This document shows positions 6,608 through 14,067 of a stretch of 18,882 nt of DNA, piece by piece. Numbering within the stretch: position 1 is the stretch's first letter; each line of letters starts with the position of its first letter. Where the stretch lies: contig JASGFF010000052.1 of assembly GCA_047605685.1 (NCBI GenBank), positions 1 through 18,882 on the forward strand, written 5' to 3'. Origin of the DNA: JAUASV01 sp047605685. Lineage in GTDB: Bacteria; Actinomycetota; Actinomycetes; Actinomycetales; Microbacteriaceae. The position numbers were made by a program, and so were the translations under genes. Under the pieces are notes generated by a model, which was not told the DNA's origin, did no database searches, and worked only from the letters and a program-made list of their open reading frames with translations.

Positions 6608-7761
6608 GCGTGACCCACGCCGAGGGGTTCCTCGCGGCGGGCGTCGCCGCCGGCCTCAAGAGCAGCGGCGCTCGCGACGTCGCCCTCGTCGTGAACACCG
6701 GCCCGCGCCGGGACGCCGCCGCCGTGTTCACGGGCAACCGCGCCCAGGCACACCCGGTGCTCTGGTCGCGGCGGGCCGTGGCCGACGGGCGGGCGGATGC
6801 CGTGGTGCTCAACTCCGGCGGCGCCAACTGCTTCACCGGTTCTTACGGCTTCCAGACCGCCCACCGGACGGCGGAGCGGGCCGCCGAGCTGCTCGGCGTG
6901 AGCGCCGGCGACGTGCTCGTGTGCTCCACCGGGCTGATCGGCTACGGCCGCGAGGAGTTCCGCGCGGGCGTGCTCGCCGGCGTCGAGGCGGCCGCGGCGG
7001 CGCTGAGCGCCGACGGCGGTGCCGCCGCGGCGGAGGCGATCATGACGACCGACTCGGTGCCCAAGCTCGCGACGTCCGACGGCGACGGCTGGCGGGTCGG
7101 CGGCATGGCGAAGGGCGCCGGTATGCTCGCCCCCGGCCTCGCGACGATGCTCGTCGTCGTGACCACGGATGCCGTCGCGCCGCCGGCCGCGCTCGACGCG
7201 GCGCTGCGCGCCGCCACCCGGGTCACGTTCGACCGGCTCGACTCGGACGGCTGCATGTCCACGAACGACCAGGTCACGCTGCTCGCGAGCGGGGCGAGCG
7301 GTGTCGAGCCCTCCCTCGACGAGCTCACCGCGGCCGTCACCGCCGTCTGCGACGCCCTCGCCGCCCAGCTGCAGGCCGACGCGGAGGGCGCCAGCCACGA
7401 CATCGCCATCGAGGTGGTGCACGCCGCCAGCGAGGATGACGCTGTCGAGGTCGGCCGCGCCGTCGCCCGCAACAACCTGTTCAAGGCAGCCGTGTTCGGC
7501 AACGACCCCAACTGGGGGCGGGTGCTCGCCGCGATCGGCACCACCCGGGCGGACTTCGACCCCTACGCGGTCGACGTGACGATGAACGGCGTGCGAGTCT
7601 GCTCCGCCGGCGAGCCGGACCGGCCGGCCGAGGAGGTCGACCTGAGCCCGCGGGCGACGCACGTGCTCATCGACCTGAAGAACGGCGCGCACCGGGCGAC
7701 GATCCGCACGAACGACCTCACCCACGACTACGTGCACGAGAACTCGGCGTACAGCTCATGA
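6604..7761 (+). CDS. argJ: Glutamate N-acetyltransferase / amino-acid N-acetyltransferase
   Basis: A 385-residue ArgJ-family enzyme that moves the acetyl group from N-acetylornithine to glutamate, recycling it; bifunctional members also use acetyl-CoA. The precursor cleaves itself at a conserved Ala-Thr bond: the motif LATML places the new N-terminal nucleophile at Thr181, preceded by KGAGMLAPGLA. Other conserved blocks are NSGGANCFTG near residue 70-79, TTDSVPK, and GNDPNWGR near 300. The GTG at 6604 overlaps the argC stop and gives MSVTHAEGFLAAGVAAGLK, the normal family start. The stop overlaps the argB ATG (ATGA at 7758-7761). Presence of argJ means the acetyl-cycling version of the pathway, with no need for argE. 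Confidence 0.96.
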   Translation: MSVTHAEGFLAAGVAAGLKSSGARDVALVVNTGPRRDAAAVFTGNRAQAHPVLWSRRAVADGRADAVVLNSGGANCFTGSYGFQTAHRTAERAAELLGVSAGDVLVCSTGLIGYGREEFRAGVLAGVEAAAAALSADGGAAAAEAIMTTDSVPKLATSDGDGWRVGGMAKGAGMLAPGLATMLVVVTTDAVAPPAALDAALRAATRVTFDRLDSDGCMSTNDQVTLLASGASGVEPSLDELTAAVTAVCDALAAQLQADAEGASHDIAIEVVHAASEDDAVEVGRAVARNNLFKAAVFGNDPNWGRVLAAIGTTRADFDPYAVDVTMNGVRVCSAGEPDRPAEEVDLSPRATHVLIDLKNGAHRATIRTNDLTHDYVHENSAYSS

Positions 7762-8639
7762 CGGCGCGCAACAGTCCCGAGGAGGCCGCCGCGAAGGCCG
7801 CCGTGCTCGTCGAGTCGCTGCCGTGGCTGCAGCGCTTCCACGGCGAGACGATCGTGGTGAAGTTCGGCGGTAACGCCATGGTCGACGAGGCGCTCACCCG
7901 CGACTTCGCCGCCGACATGGTCTACCTGCGCTACGCCGGGGTGCGGCCGGTCGTGGTGCACGGCGGAGGCCCGCAGATCTCCGCCCGGCTGGCCGAGCTC
8001 GGCATCCCGAGCGAGTTCCGCGGCGGCTACCGGGTGACGACCGAGCAGAGCATCGCCGTCATCCGCGACGTGCTCTCCGGCACCATCAGCGCGCAGCTGG
8101 CCGAGCGGATCGACGGCCACGCGCCGGGCCTGTCCGCCGTCGTGCCGGGGGAGCGGGTGTTCCGCGGCGTGCGGCGCACGAGCGTCGTCGAGGGCGCCGA
8201 GGTGGACCTCGGTCTCGTCGGCGACGCCGTCGACGCCGACACGGCGGCGATCCGCGCGGCGCTCGACGCCGGCCGCATCCCGGTGGTCTCCTCCATCGCG
8301 CTCGGCGCGGAGGGCTTCCTCAACGTCAACGCGGATGCCGCCGCCGCCCGCCTCGCCGTCGCGCTCGGCGCCGCGAAGCTCCTCGTGCTCACCGACGTCG
8401 CCGGCCTGTACCGGGACTGGCCGGACCGCGAGTCGCTCGTGAGCGTCATCGACACGGCGGAGCTGGCCGCGCTGCTGCCGGGACTGGAGAGCGGGATGAT
8501 CCCCAAGATGACGGCCTGCCTCGAGGCCGTGACCGCGGGCGTGCCGAAGGCGGCGATCATCGACGGCCGGCAGCCGCACGGCATCCTGCTCGAGGTGTTC
8601 ACCACCGAGGGCATCGGCACCGAGGTGGTGCCGGCATGA
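7758..8639 (+). CDS. argB: Acetylglutamate kinase, arginine-inhibited type
   Basis: A 293-residue amino-acid kinase that phosphorylates N-acetylglutamate. VVKFGGNAM holds the catalytic Lys35, VVVHGGGPQI is the substrate glycine loop, and SGMIPKMTACLEAV near residues 245-258 is the C-terminal ATP-site region. Two features point to feedback inhibition by arginine, as known for hexameric kinases of this family: about 30 residues ahead of the first strand that can form the extra N-helix, and the C-terminal signature HGILLEVFTTEGIGT (274-288). Regulation here would be at the enzyme level, as argB is the committed step when argJ recycles acetyl groups. It overlaps argJ and argD by ATGA. Confidence 0.96.
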   Translation: MTARNSPEEAAAKAAVLVESLPWLQRFHGETIVVKFGGNAMVDEALTRDFAADMVYLRYAGVRPVVVHGGGPQISARLAELGIPSEFRGGYRVTTEQSIAVIRDVLSGTISAQLAERIDGHAPGLSAVVPGERVFRGVRRTSVVEGAEVDLGLVGDAVDADTAAIRAALDAGRIPVVSSIALGAEGFLNVNADAAAARLAVALGAAKLLVLTDVAGLYRDWPDRESLVSVIDTAELAALLPGLESGMIPKMTACLEAVTAGVPKAAIIDGRQPHGILLEVFTTEGIGTEVVPA

Positions 8640-9898
8640 GCGCGCGGCCCGAGCCGGTCGAGGGCGGCTGGCGGCACACCTTCGCCACCGCGATGATGCG
8701 CTCCGCGCCGATGCCGCTCGCCCAGCTCGACCACGGTCGCGGCGCCGAGGTCTGGGACGTCGACGGCAAACGCTACCTGGACTTCCTCGCCGGCATCGCC
8801 GTGAACGCGCTCGGCCACGCGCATCCGGTGTTCGTCGAGGCGGTGAGCCGGCAGGCGGCCCGGCTCGCCCACGTCTCCAACTACTTCGCCTCGGTGCCGC
8901 AGCTGGCGCTCGCCGAGCGGCTCAAGCGGCTCACCGGCGCGGGTGCTGCCGGCCGGGTGTACTTCTGCAACTCGGGCGCCGAGGCGATGGAGGCGGCGTT
9001 CAAGCTCGCCCGCCGCAACCGGCAGCACGGCGGCATCGTGGCGCTGCGCCAGGCGTTCCACGGCCGCACGATGGGGGCGCTCGCCCTCACCGGCAAGCCG
9101 GCGCTGCAGGAGCCCTTCGCACCGATGGTGCCGGGCGTCGCGCACATCGACTCGACGATCGCGGCGCTCGAGGCGGCGATCACGGATGACACCGCCGCCC
9201 TGGTCCTCGAGCCGATCAAGGGCGAGGCCGGGGTGCTGGAGCTGCCGGAGGGCTTCCTGGTGCGGGCCCGCGAGCTCACGGCGGCGCACGGCGCCCTGCT
9301 GATCGTCGACGAGATCCAGACGGGCGTCGGCCGCACCGGCAGCTGGTTCGAGTACCAGCGGCACGGCGTCGTCCCCGACGCGGTCGCGGTGGCCAAGGGC
9401 ATCGGCGGCGGTTTCCCGCTCGGCGCGCTCGTGACGTTCGGCGCCGCCTCCGAGCTGCTGCTGCCCGGCCAGCACGGCTCCACCTACGCCGGCAACCCGC
9501 TCGCGACCGCGGTCGGCGACGCGGTGCTCGCCGAGATCGAGCGGGCCGACCTCGTCGGCAACGCCGCCCGGCGCGGCGCCCAGCTGCGCGAGGCGATCGC
9601 CGGCATCGGCTCCCCGCTCGTCACCGAGCTGCGCGGCCGGGGGCTGCTCGTCGGGGTCGGGCTCGGCGCGCCGGTCGCGCAGCGGCTGGCCGAGTCCGCC
9701 CTCGAGGCGGGCCTCATCGTGAACGCCGCGAACGAGGCGACGATCCGGCTCGCCCCGCCGCTCATCATCGGCGACGCCGAGATCGCCGAGTTCGCCGAGC
9801 TGTTCGCGCGGGCGCTCGCCGCCGTCGAGGGCCCCGCCGCCGAGAGCACCGCCGTCGAGGGCCCCGCCGCGACGGCGACCGAGAAGGAGGCATCATGA
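8636..9898 (+). CDS. argD: Acetylornithine aminotransferase
   Basis: A 420-residue class III PLP-dependent aminotransferase that converts N-acetylglutamate semialdehyde to N-acetylornithine with glutamate as amino donor. The PLP lysine is K254 in AVAVAKGIGGGFPLGA; the LLIVDEIQTGVGRTG block (about 222-236) binds the cofactor ring, and YFCNSGAEAMEAAFKLAR (about 106-123) the phosphate. ATG 8636 overlaps the argB stop. The C-terminal ~28 residues are an Ala/Glu-rich tail containing a 10-residue in-frame duplication (AVEGPAAES-TAVEGPAAT), not expected in the family core. The last codons carry the AAGGAGG ribosome-binding site for argF, and the stop overlaps the argF ATG. Confidence 0.95.
   Translation: MSARPEPVEGGWRHTFATAMMRSAPMPLAQLDHGRGAEVWDVDGKRYLDFLAGIAVNALGHAHPVFVEAVSRQAARLAHVSNYFASVPQLALAERLKRLTGAGAAGRVYFCNSGAEAMEAAFKLARRNRQHGGIVALRQAFHGRTMGALALTGKPALQEPFAPMVPGVAHIDSTIAALEAAITDDTAALVLEPIKGEAGVLELPEGFLVRARELTAAHGALLIVDEIQTGVGRTGSWFEYQRHGVVPDAVAVAKGIGGGFPLGALVTFGAASELLLPGQHGSTYAGNPLATAVGDAVLAEIERADLVGNAARRGAQLREAIAGIGSPLVTELRGRGLLVGVGLGAPVAQRLAESALEAGLIVNAANEATIRLAPPLIIGDAEIAEFAELFARALAAVEGPAAESTAVEGPAATATEKEAS
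9819..9870 (+). repeat. 30-bp-period direct repeat in the argD tail
   Basis: The 22 bases at 9819-9840 recur exactly at 9849-9870 (core GCCGTCGAGGGCCCCGCCGC). The 30-bp period keeps the reading frame and adds ten residues to the ArgD C-terminus. Confidence 0.85.
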
Positions 9899-10830
9899 CC
9901 CGGCACTTCCTCCGCGACGACGACGTGACCGCCGTCGAGCAGGCGGCGATCCTCGACCTGGCCGCCCGGATCAAGTCCGATCGCTGGGCGCTGCGGCCGC
10001 TCGCCGGGCCGCAGACGGTCGCCGTCATCTTCGACAAGTCGTCCACCCGCACCCGGGTCAGCTTCGCCGTCGGCATCGCCGACCTGGGCGGCAGCCCGCT
10101 GATCATCTCGACGGCCAACAGCCAGCTCGGCGGCAAGGAGACCCCGGCCGACACCGCCCGGGTGCTCGAGCGGATGGTGAGCGCGATCGTCTGGCGCACC
10201 TACGCCCAGTCGGGCCTCGAGCAGATGGCGGCCGGCACCCGGGTGCCGGTCGTCAACGCGCTCTCCGACGACTTCCACCCCTGTCAGCTGCTGGCCGACC
10301 TGCTGACGATCCGCGAGCACCGCGGCCGTCTCGCCGGCCTCACCGTGACGTTCCTCGGCGACGGCCGCAGCAACATGGGGCAGTCCTACCTGCTCGCCGG
10401 CACCCTCGCCGGCATGCACGTGCGCATCGCGAGCCCCGCCGCCTACGCCCCGGATGCCGCGGTGCTCGCCGACGCCGAGCGGATCGCCGCCGGCACCGGC
10501 GGCTCCGCCCGGCTGCTCGTGGACCCGGTCGAGGCCGTCACCGGCGCCGATGTCGTGGTCACCGACACCTGGGTGTCGATGGGCAAGGAGGACGAGAAGG
10601 CCGAGCGGGTCGCGACCTTCGGCGGCTACCAGGTGACGGGCCGGCTGATGGGGTTCGCGAGCCCCGAGGCGATGTTCCTGCACTGCCTGCCCGCCGATCG
10701 CGGCTACGAGGTGGAGGCCGCCGTGATCGACGGTCCGCAGTCGGTCATCTGGGATGAGGCGGAGAACCGCCTGCACGCCCAGAAGGCCCTGCTCGTCTGG
10801 CTGCTCGAGCAGAACGGGACCGTGAGATGA
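9895..10830 (+). CDS. argF: Ornithine carbamoyltransferase
   Basis: A 311-residue enzyme that joins ornithine and carbamoyl phosphate to give citrulline. Carbamoyl-phosphate motif STRTR is at 50-54, HPCQ at 128-131, the ornithine loop DTWVSMG near 223-229, and the catalytic HCLP at 263-266. The usual GDG-x-NNM-x-S motif is present as GDGRSNMGQSY. A strong AAGGAGG site precedes the ATG, which also overlaps the argD stop. The anabolic role is inferred from the surrounding biosynthetic genes. The stop overlaps argH (ATGA at 10827-10830). In mycobacteria and several other actinobacteria argR and argG follow argF; neither is here. Confidence 0.96.
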   Translation: MTRHFLRDDDVTAVEQAAILDLAARIKSDRWALRPLAGPQTVAVIFDKSSTRTRVSFAVGIADLGGSPLIISTANSQLGGKETPADTARVLERMVSAIVWRTYAQSGLEQMAAGTRVPVVNALSDDFHPCQLLADLLTIREHRGRLAGLTVTFLGDGRSNMGQSYLLAGTLAGMHVRIASPAAYAPDAAVLADAERIAAGTGGSARLLVDPVEAVTGADVVVTDTWVSMGKEDEKAERVATFGGYQVTGRLMGFASPEAMFLHCLPADRGYEVEAAVIDGPQSVIWDEAENRLHAQKALLVWLLEQNGTVR

Positions 10831-12245
10831 CCGATCGGCAGGCCACCAACGCCGGCCACCTCTGGGGCGGGCGCTTCGCCGGCGGCCCGAGCCCGGAGCT
10901 CGCCGCGCTGTCACGGTCGACGCAGTTCGACTGGCAGCTGTGGCCCTACGACATCGCCGGCTCGCGCGCGCACGCCCGCGCGCTCGCCGCGGCCGGCTAC
11001 CTGGACGCCGACGAGCTGCGGCGGATGCTCGCGGGCCTCGACGAGCTGGCCCGCCGCATCGAGGCCGGCGAGCTCGTCCCCGCCGAGGGCGACGAGGACG
11101 TGCACGGCGCGCTGGAGGCGGCGCTCATCGCCGTCGTCGGCGCCCGGCTCGGCGGCCGGCTCCGGGCCGGCCGCAGCCGCAACGACCAGATCGCCACCCT
11201 GATCCGGCTCTACCTGCTCGACCACGCCGACACGATCGCGGCGGCCGTGACCGACCTCGTCGACGCGATCGCGGCCCAGGCCGAGGCGCATCCCGGTGCG
11301 ATCATGCCGGGGCGCACCCACCTGCAGCACGCGCAACCGGTGCTGCTCGCCCACCAGCTGCTCGCCCACGCCTGGCCGCTCGTGCGCGACCTCGAGCGCC
11401 TGCGCGACTGGCGTGCGCGCGCGAGCACGAGCCCCTACGGCGCCGGCGCGCTCGCGGGCAGCTCGCTCGGCCTCGACCCCGCGCTCGTGGCCGCCGAGCT
11501 GGGGCTGGCCGGGCCGGCGGAGAACTCGATCGACGCCACCGCGAGCCGCGACGTGGTGGCCGAGTTCGCCTTCGTCGCCGCGCAGCTGGGTGTCGACCTG
11601 AGCCGTTTCGCCGAGGAGATCATCCTGTGGAACACGCGCGAGTTCGGCTTCGTCACGCTCGACGACGGCTACTCGACGGGCTCGTCGATCATGCCGCAGA
11701 AGAAGAACCCGGACATCGCCGAGCTCGCTCGCGGCAAGGCCGGCCGGCTGATCGGCAACCTCGCCGGGCTGCTGGCCACGCTCAAAGGGCTGCCGCTGGC
11801 GTACAACCGCGATCTGCAGGAGGACAAGGAGCCGGTCTTCGACTCGGTGCGCACGCTCGAGGTGCTGCTGCCGGCCTTCACCGGCATGGTCGCGACCCTG
11901 CGCTTCGACACCGGGCGGATGGCCGAGCTCGCGCCCGCCGGCTTCTCCCTCGCCACGGATGTCGCCGACTGGCTGGTGCGTCGCGGCGTGCCGTTCCGTG
12001 ACGCCCACGAGATCTCCGGCGCTCTCGTGCTCTTCTGCGAGCGGCACGGTCTCGAGCTCGACGAGCCGAGCGACGAGCAGTACCGGCAGGTCTCCGAGCA
12101 CCTCGACCCGGCGGTGCGCGAGGTGCTCACCGTCAGCGGCTCGGTCGCCAGCCGCAGCGGCACCGGCGGCACCGCCCCGGACCGGGTCGCCGAGCAGCTC
12201 GCCCAGCTCGCCGAGCGTGTGCGCGAGCTGCGTCCTCGGCGCTGA
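10827..12245 (+). CDS. argH: Argininosuccinate lyase
   Basis: A 472-residue member of the fumarase/aspartase superfamily that splits argininosuccinate into arginine and fumarate. The superfamily signature GSSIMPQKKNPD is at about 285-296, with the catalytic serine in the SS pair. Other landmarks are LWGGRF near the N-terminus, RSRNDQ (about 115-120) and GRTHLQHAQPV (about 163-173). It is last in the arg operon and overlaps argF by ATGA. Its substrate is made by ArgG, which is not in the window and must be encoded elsewhere for the pathway to be complete. A small hairpin (GCCGG-TCC-CCGGC, 12246-12258) begins right after the stop. Confidence 0.97.
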   Translation: MTDRQATNAGHLWGGRFAGGPSPELAALSRSTQFDWQLWPYDIAGSRAHARALAAAGYLDADELRRMLAGLDELARRIEAGELVPAEGDEDVHGALEAALIAVVGARLGGRLRAGRSRNDQIATLIRLYLLDHADTIAAAVTDLVDAIAAQAEAHPGAIMPGRTHLQHAQPVLLAHQLLAHAWPLVRDLERLRDWRARASTSPYGAGALAGSSLGLDPALVAAELGLAGPAENSIDATASRDVVAEFAFVAAQLGVDLSRFAEEIILWNTREFGFVTLDDGYSTGSSIMPQKKNPDIAELARGKAGRLIGNLAGLLATLKGLPLAYNRDLQEDKEPVFDSVRTLEVLLPAFTGMVATLRFDTGRMAELAPAGFSLATDVADWLVRRGVPFRDAHEISGALVLFCERHGLELDEPSDEQYRQVSEHLDPAVREVLTVSGSVASRSGTGGTAPDRVAEQLAQLAERVRELRPRR

Positions 12246-12276
12246 GCCGGTCCCCGGCGCGGAAACGGCCGCTGGC

Positions 12277-12348
12277 GTTGGCCGGAGCACCGGTGCTGGC
12301 CGGAGCAACGGTGCTGGCCGGAGCAACGGTGCTGGCCGGAACAACGGT
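12277..12348 (+). repeat. Four 18-bp tandem repeats after argH
   Basis: The unit GCTGGCCGGAGCAACGGT occurs four times at 12277-12294 (two changes in the first copy plus one at its third base region), 12295-12312, 12313-12330 and 12331-12348 (one change), then continues for four bases. The first copy contains the palindrome AGCACCGGTGCT (12287-12298). It fills most of the 120-base spacer between argH and the small membrane-protein gene and may also help end argH transcription. Confidence 0.9.
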
Positions 12349-12366
12349 GCTGGGAGAATGGGCGCC

Positions 12367-12510
12367 ATGAGCCCGAAGAAGGACCGCGCCCGCCACGACT
12401 GGTACGCGCCGATGAGCCGCCGCGTCCAGGCGATCTGGATCGGCATCGCCCTCGTGGTCATCGTCGCCGCGCTGCTGTACCTGCTGGTGTCCGGCGGGAG
12501 CTTCGTCTGA
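12367..12510 (+). CDS. Small single-pass membrane protein, function unknown
   Basis: A 47-residue protein: a basic, polar N-terminus (MSPKKDRARHDWYAPMSRR) followed by one strongly hydrophobic segment (about 22-42, AIWIGIALVVIVAALLYLLV) and a short SGGSFV tail. The charge pattern suggests the N-terminus stays in the cytoplasm. ATG 12367 is chosen; an in-frame ATG at 12358 would add three residues but sits directly against the GGGAGA purine stretch (12352-12357), which suits 12367 better. Two bases separate its stop from the glycosylase GTG, so the two are probably co-transcribed. I do not recognise a named family; small proteins of this shape are common and poorly characterised in actinobacteria. 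Confidence 0.75.
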   Translation: MSPKKDRARHDWYAPMSRRVQAIWIGIALVVIVAALLYLLVSGGSFV

Positions 12511-12512
12511 GC

Positions 12513-13121
12513 GTGCGCCTCGACCGGGCCGCGCTCGCAAGCCCGGCGCTCGAGGTCGCGCCGGCGCTGCTCGGTGCACACCTCGTGCATGGCGACGTCC
12601 GGCTGCGTCTGACCGAGGTGGAGGCATACCTCGGCGAGCTCGACCCGGGCAGCCACGCCTTCCGCGGGCCGACGCCGCGCAACGCCGTGATGTTCGGCGA
12701 GCCGGGGCACCTCTACGCCTACTTCAGCTACGGCATGCACACCTGCGTCAACGTGGTCTGCTCGCCGGCCGGCGTCGCCTCCGCCGTGCTGCTGCGGGCC
12801 GGCGAGGTCGTCGGTGGGCTGGATACGGCGCGGATGCGACGGCCGACGAGCCGTGGCGACGCCGATCTCGCCCGCGGCCCGGCACGCCTGACGACGGCCC
12901 TGGGCATCCCGCTGGCGGCGAACGGCACCGACCTGCTCACCGGCGGCGGGCTCCGGCTGGAGCCGGCGGAGCCCGGGGAGCGGCCCGTCCGCATCGCGAG
13001 CGGGCCGCGCACCGGCGTCGCGGGCGAGGGCGGCTCCGAGCGCTTCCCCTGGCGTTTCTGGATCGCCGACGACCCGACGGTCTCGCCCTACCGGCGGCAC
13101 GTAGCGAAGCGCGTCCGGTGA
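12513..13121 (+). CDS. 3-methyladenine DNA glycosylase (AAG/MPG family)
   Basis: A 202-residue base-excision repair enzyme of the monomeric AAG fold, which removes alkylated purines such as 3-methyladenine and hypoxanthine. The N-terminal half shows the family pattern: TEVEAYLGELDPGSHAFRG (34-52) with the catalytic-region Glu37, Tyr39 and His48, then TPRNAVMFGEPGHLYAYFSYGMHTCVNVVC (about 54-83), whose tyrosine-rich loop flips out the base. The length matches bacterial homologues (about 190-210). The GTG at 12513 follows the small membrane-protein stop by two bases; the stop overlaps the next gene (GTGA at 13118-13121). The function is well supported; the substrate range is not visible. Confidence 0.93.
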   Translation: MRLDRAALASPALEVAPALLGAHLVHGDVRLRLTEVEAYLGELDPGSHAFRGPTPRNAVMFGEPGHLYAYFSYGMHTCVNVVCSPAGVASAVLLRAGEVVGGLDTARMRRPTSRGDADLARGPARLTTALGIPLAANGTDLLTGGGLRLEPAEPGERPVRIASGPRTGVAGEGGSERFPWRFWIADDPTVSPYRRHVAKRVR

Positions 13122-14017
13122 GCCAGAGCCCGCAACGCCCGCTGACGAGCACCGAGCAGGGCGTCGACCGGCTCGCGCACCGGCTGCTCGCCCGCGTCCC
13201 GCACCGCGGCCCGGCGGCCGTGCTCGCCGAGCTCGGCGTGTTCGCTATCAAGCAGGCCTGGGCGGTGCTGTTCGGTGCCGCGATGCTCGCCGTGCTGCTC
13301 GCGGCACGGCTGTGGTATCCGGACGGCGCACCGCTGGCCCGCAACGACGCGATCACGATCGCGGCCCTCGTCATCCAGTTGCTCATGCTCGCGCTGCGGC
13401 TGGAGACGCTGGGGGAGCTGCGGGTGGTGCTGACGTTCCACGTCGTCGGCACGGTCATGGAGCTGTTCAAGACCGGCATCGGCTCCTGGGAATACCCCGC
13501 CGGGGGTGTGCTGCGCATCGGCGCCGTCCCGCTGTTCTCGGGCTTCATGTACGCGAGCGTCGGCTCGTACCTCGTGCGGGTGTTCCGCCTGTTCGAGCTG
13601 CGCTTCGACCGCTATCCGCGCATCTGGCTCACGGCGGTGCTCGCCGCGCTCGTCTACGCGAACTTCTTCAGCCACCACTGGATCTGGGATGCCCGCTACG
13701 TGCTCATCGTCGCCGTGGTGGCGCTGTACCTGCGCTGCACGATGCACTTCCGGGTGTTCCGGGTGCGGGCGCGGATGCCGATCCTGCTCGCCTTCGCGCT
13801 CGTGACGGTGTTCATCTGGTTCGCCGAGAACATCGGCACGTTCGCACGGGCCTGGAGCTATCCGGCCCAGGCGGCGGCCTGGCATCCGGTGGCACCCGGC
13901 AAGCTCGGCTCCTGGTTCCTGCTGATGATCATCTCGGTGGTGCTCGTCACCTGGGTGCACCGCCCGCGCCCGCCCGAGGCAGCCGACCGGGGTCTCGCCA
14001 CCGGCCGAGCGCCGTGA
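13118..14017 (+). CDS. DUF817 family integral membrane protein
   Basis: A 299-residue protein with about eight hydrophobic segments: near 44-63, 75-92, 103-116, 128-152, 170-185, 190-207, 221-240 and 265-285. The segments FHVVGTVMELFKTGIGSWEYP (about 107-127) and VPLFSGFMYASVGSYLVRVFRLFE (about 137-160) match my memory of the DUF817 family (Bacillus YoaT is a member). No biochemical role is known to me; the buried His, Glu and Lys in the conserved core hint at a transported or bound ligand, but that is inference. Its GTG overlaps the glycosylase stop, giving a three-gene unit (small membrane protein, glycosylase, DUF817). It converges on the regulator gene at 14066. Confidence 0.85.
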   Translation: MSQSPQRPLTSTEQGVDRLAHRLLARVPHRGPAAVLAELGVFAIKQAWAVLFGAAMLAVLLAARLWYPDGAPLARNDAITIAALVIQLLMLALRLETLGELRVVLTFHVVGTVMELFKTGIGSWEYPAGGVLRIGAVPLFSGFMYASVGSYLVRVFRLFELRFDRYPRIWLTAVLAALVYANFFSHHWIWDARYVLIVAVVALYLRCTMHFRVFRVRARMPILLAFALVTVFIWFAENIGTFARAWSYPAQAAAWHPVAPGKLGSWFLLMIISVVLVTWVHRPRPPEAADRGLATGRAP

Positions 14018-14053
14018 GCGGGCGGGGTCGCCGTGCGGAGCGGTCGCCCTCGA

Positions 14054-14067
14054 GACATCCGGGTGTC
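14054..14067. terminator. Small hairpin between the converging DUF817 and regulator genes
   Basis: GACAT (14054-14058) pairs with GTGTC (14063-14067) around a 4-base loop (one G-U pair). It lies in the 48-base convergent spacer and touches the regulator stop codon. It is short and has no U-tract, so it is weak as a two-way terminator. Confidence 0.25.

Noticed and set aside
12277..12348. Whether the 18-bp tandem repeats are a CRISPR array
   Set aside because: The units are contiguous with no spacers and only 18 bp long, and no cas genes are present.
11959..12510. A longer form of the small membrane protein with a GRSNGA repeat region
   Set aside because: Its upstream part is the +1 shadow of argH, and no start codon in frame lies in the spacer before 12358; the gene is taken to start at 12367.
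10911..13100. A 729-residue open frame on the - strand opposite argH and the glycosylase
   Set aside because: It spans several well-supported + strand genes and a tandem-repeat spacer, with low-complexity composition; a shadow frame.
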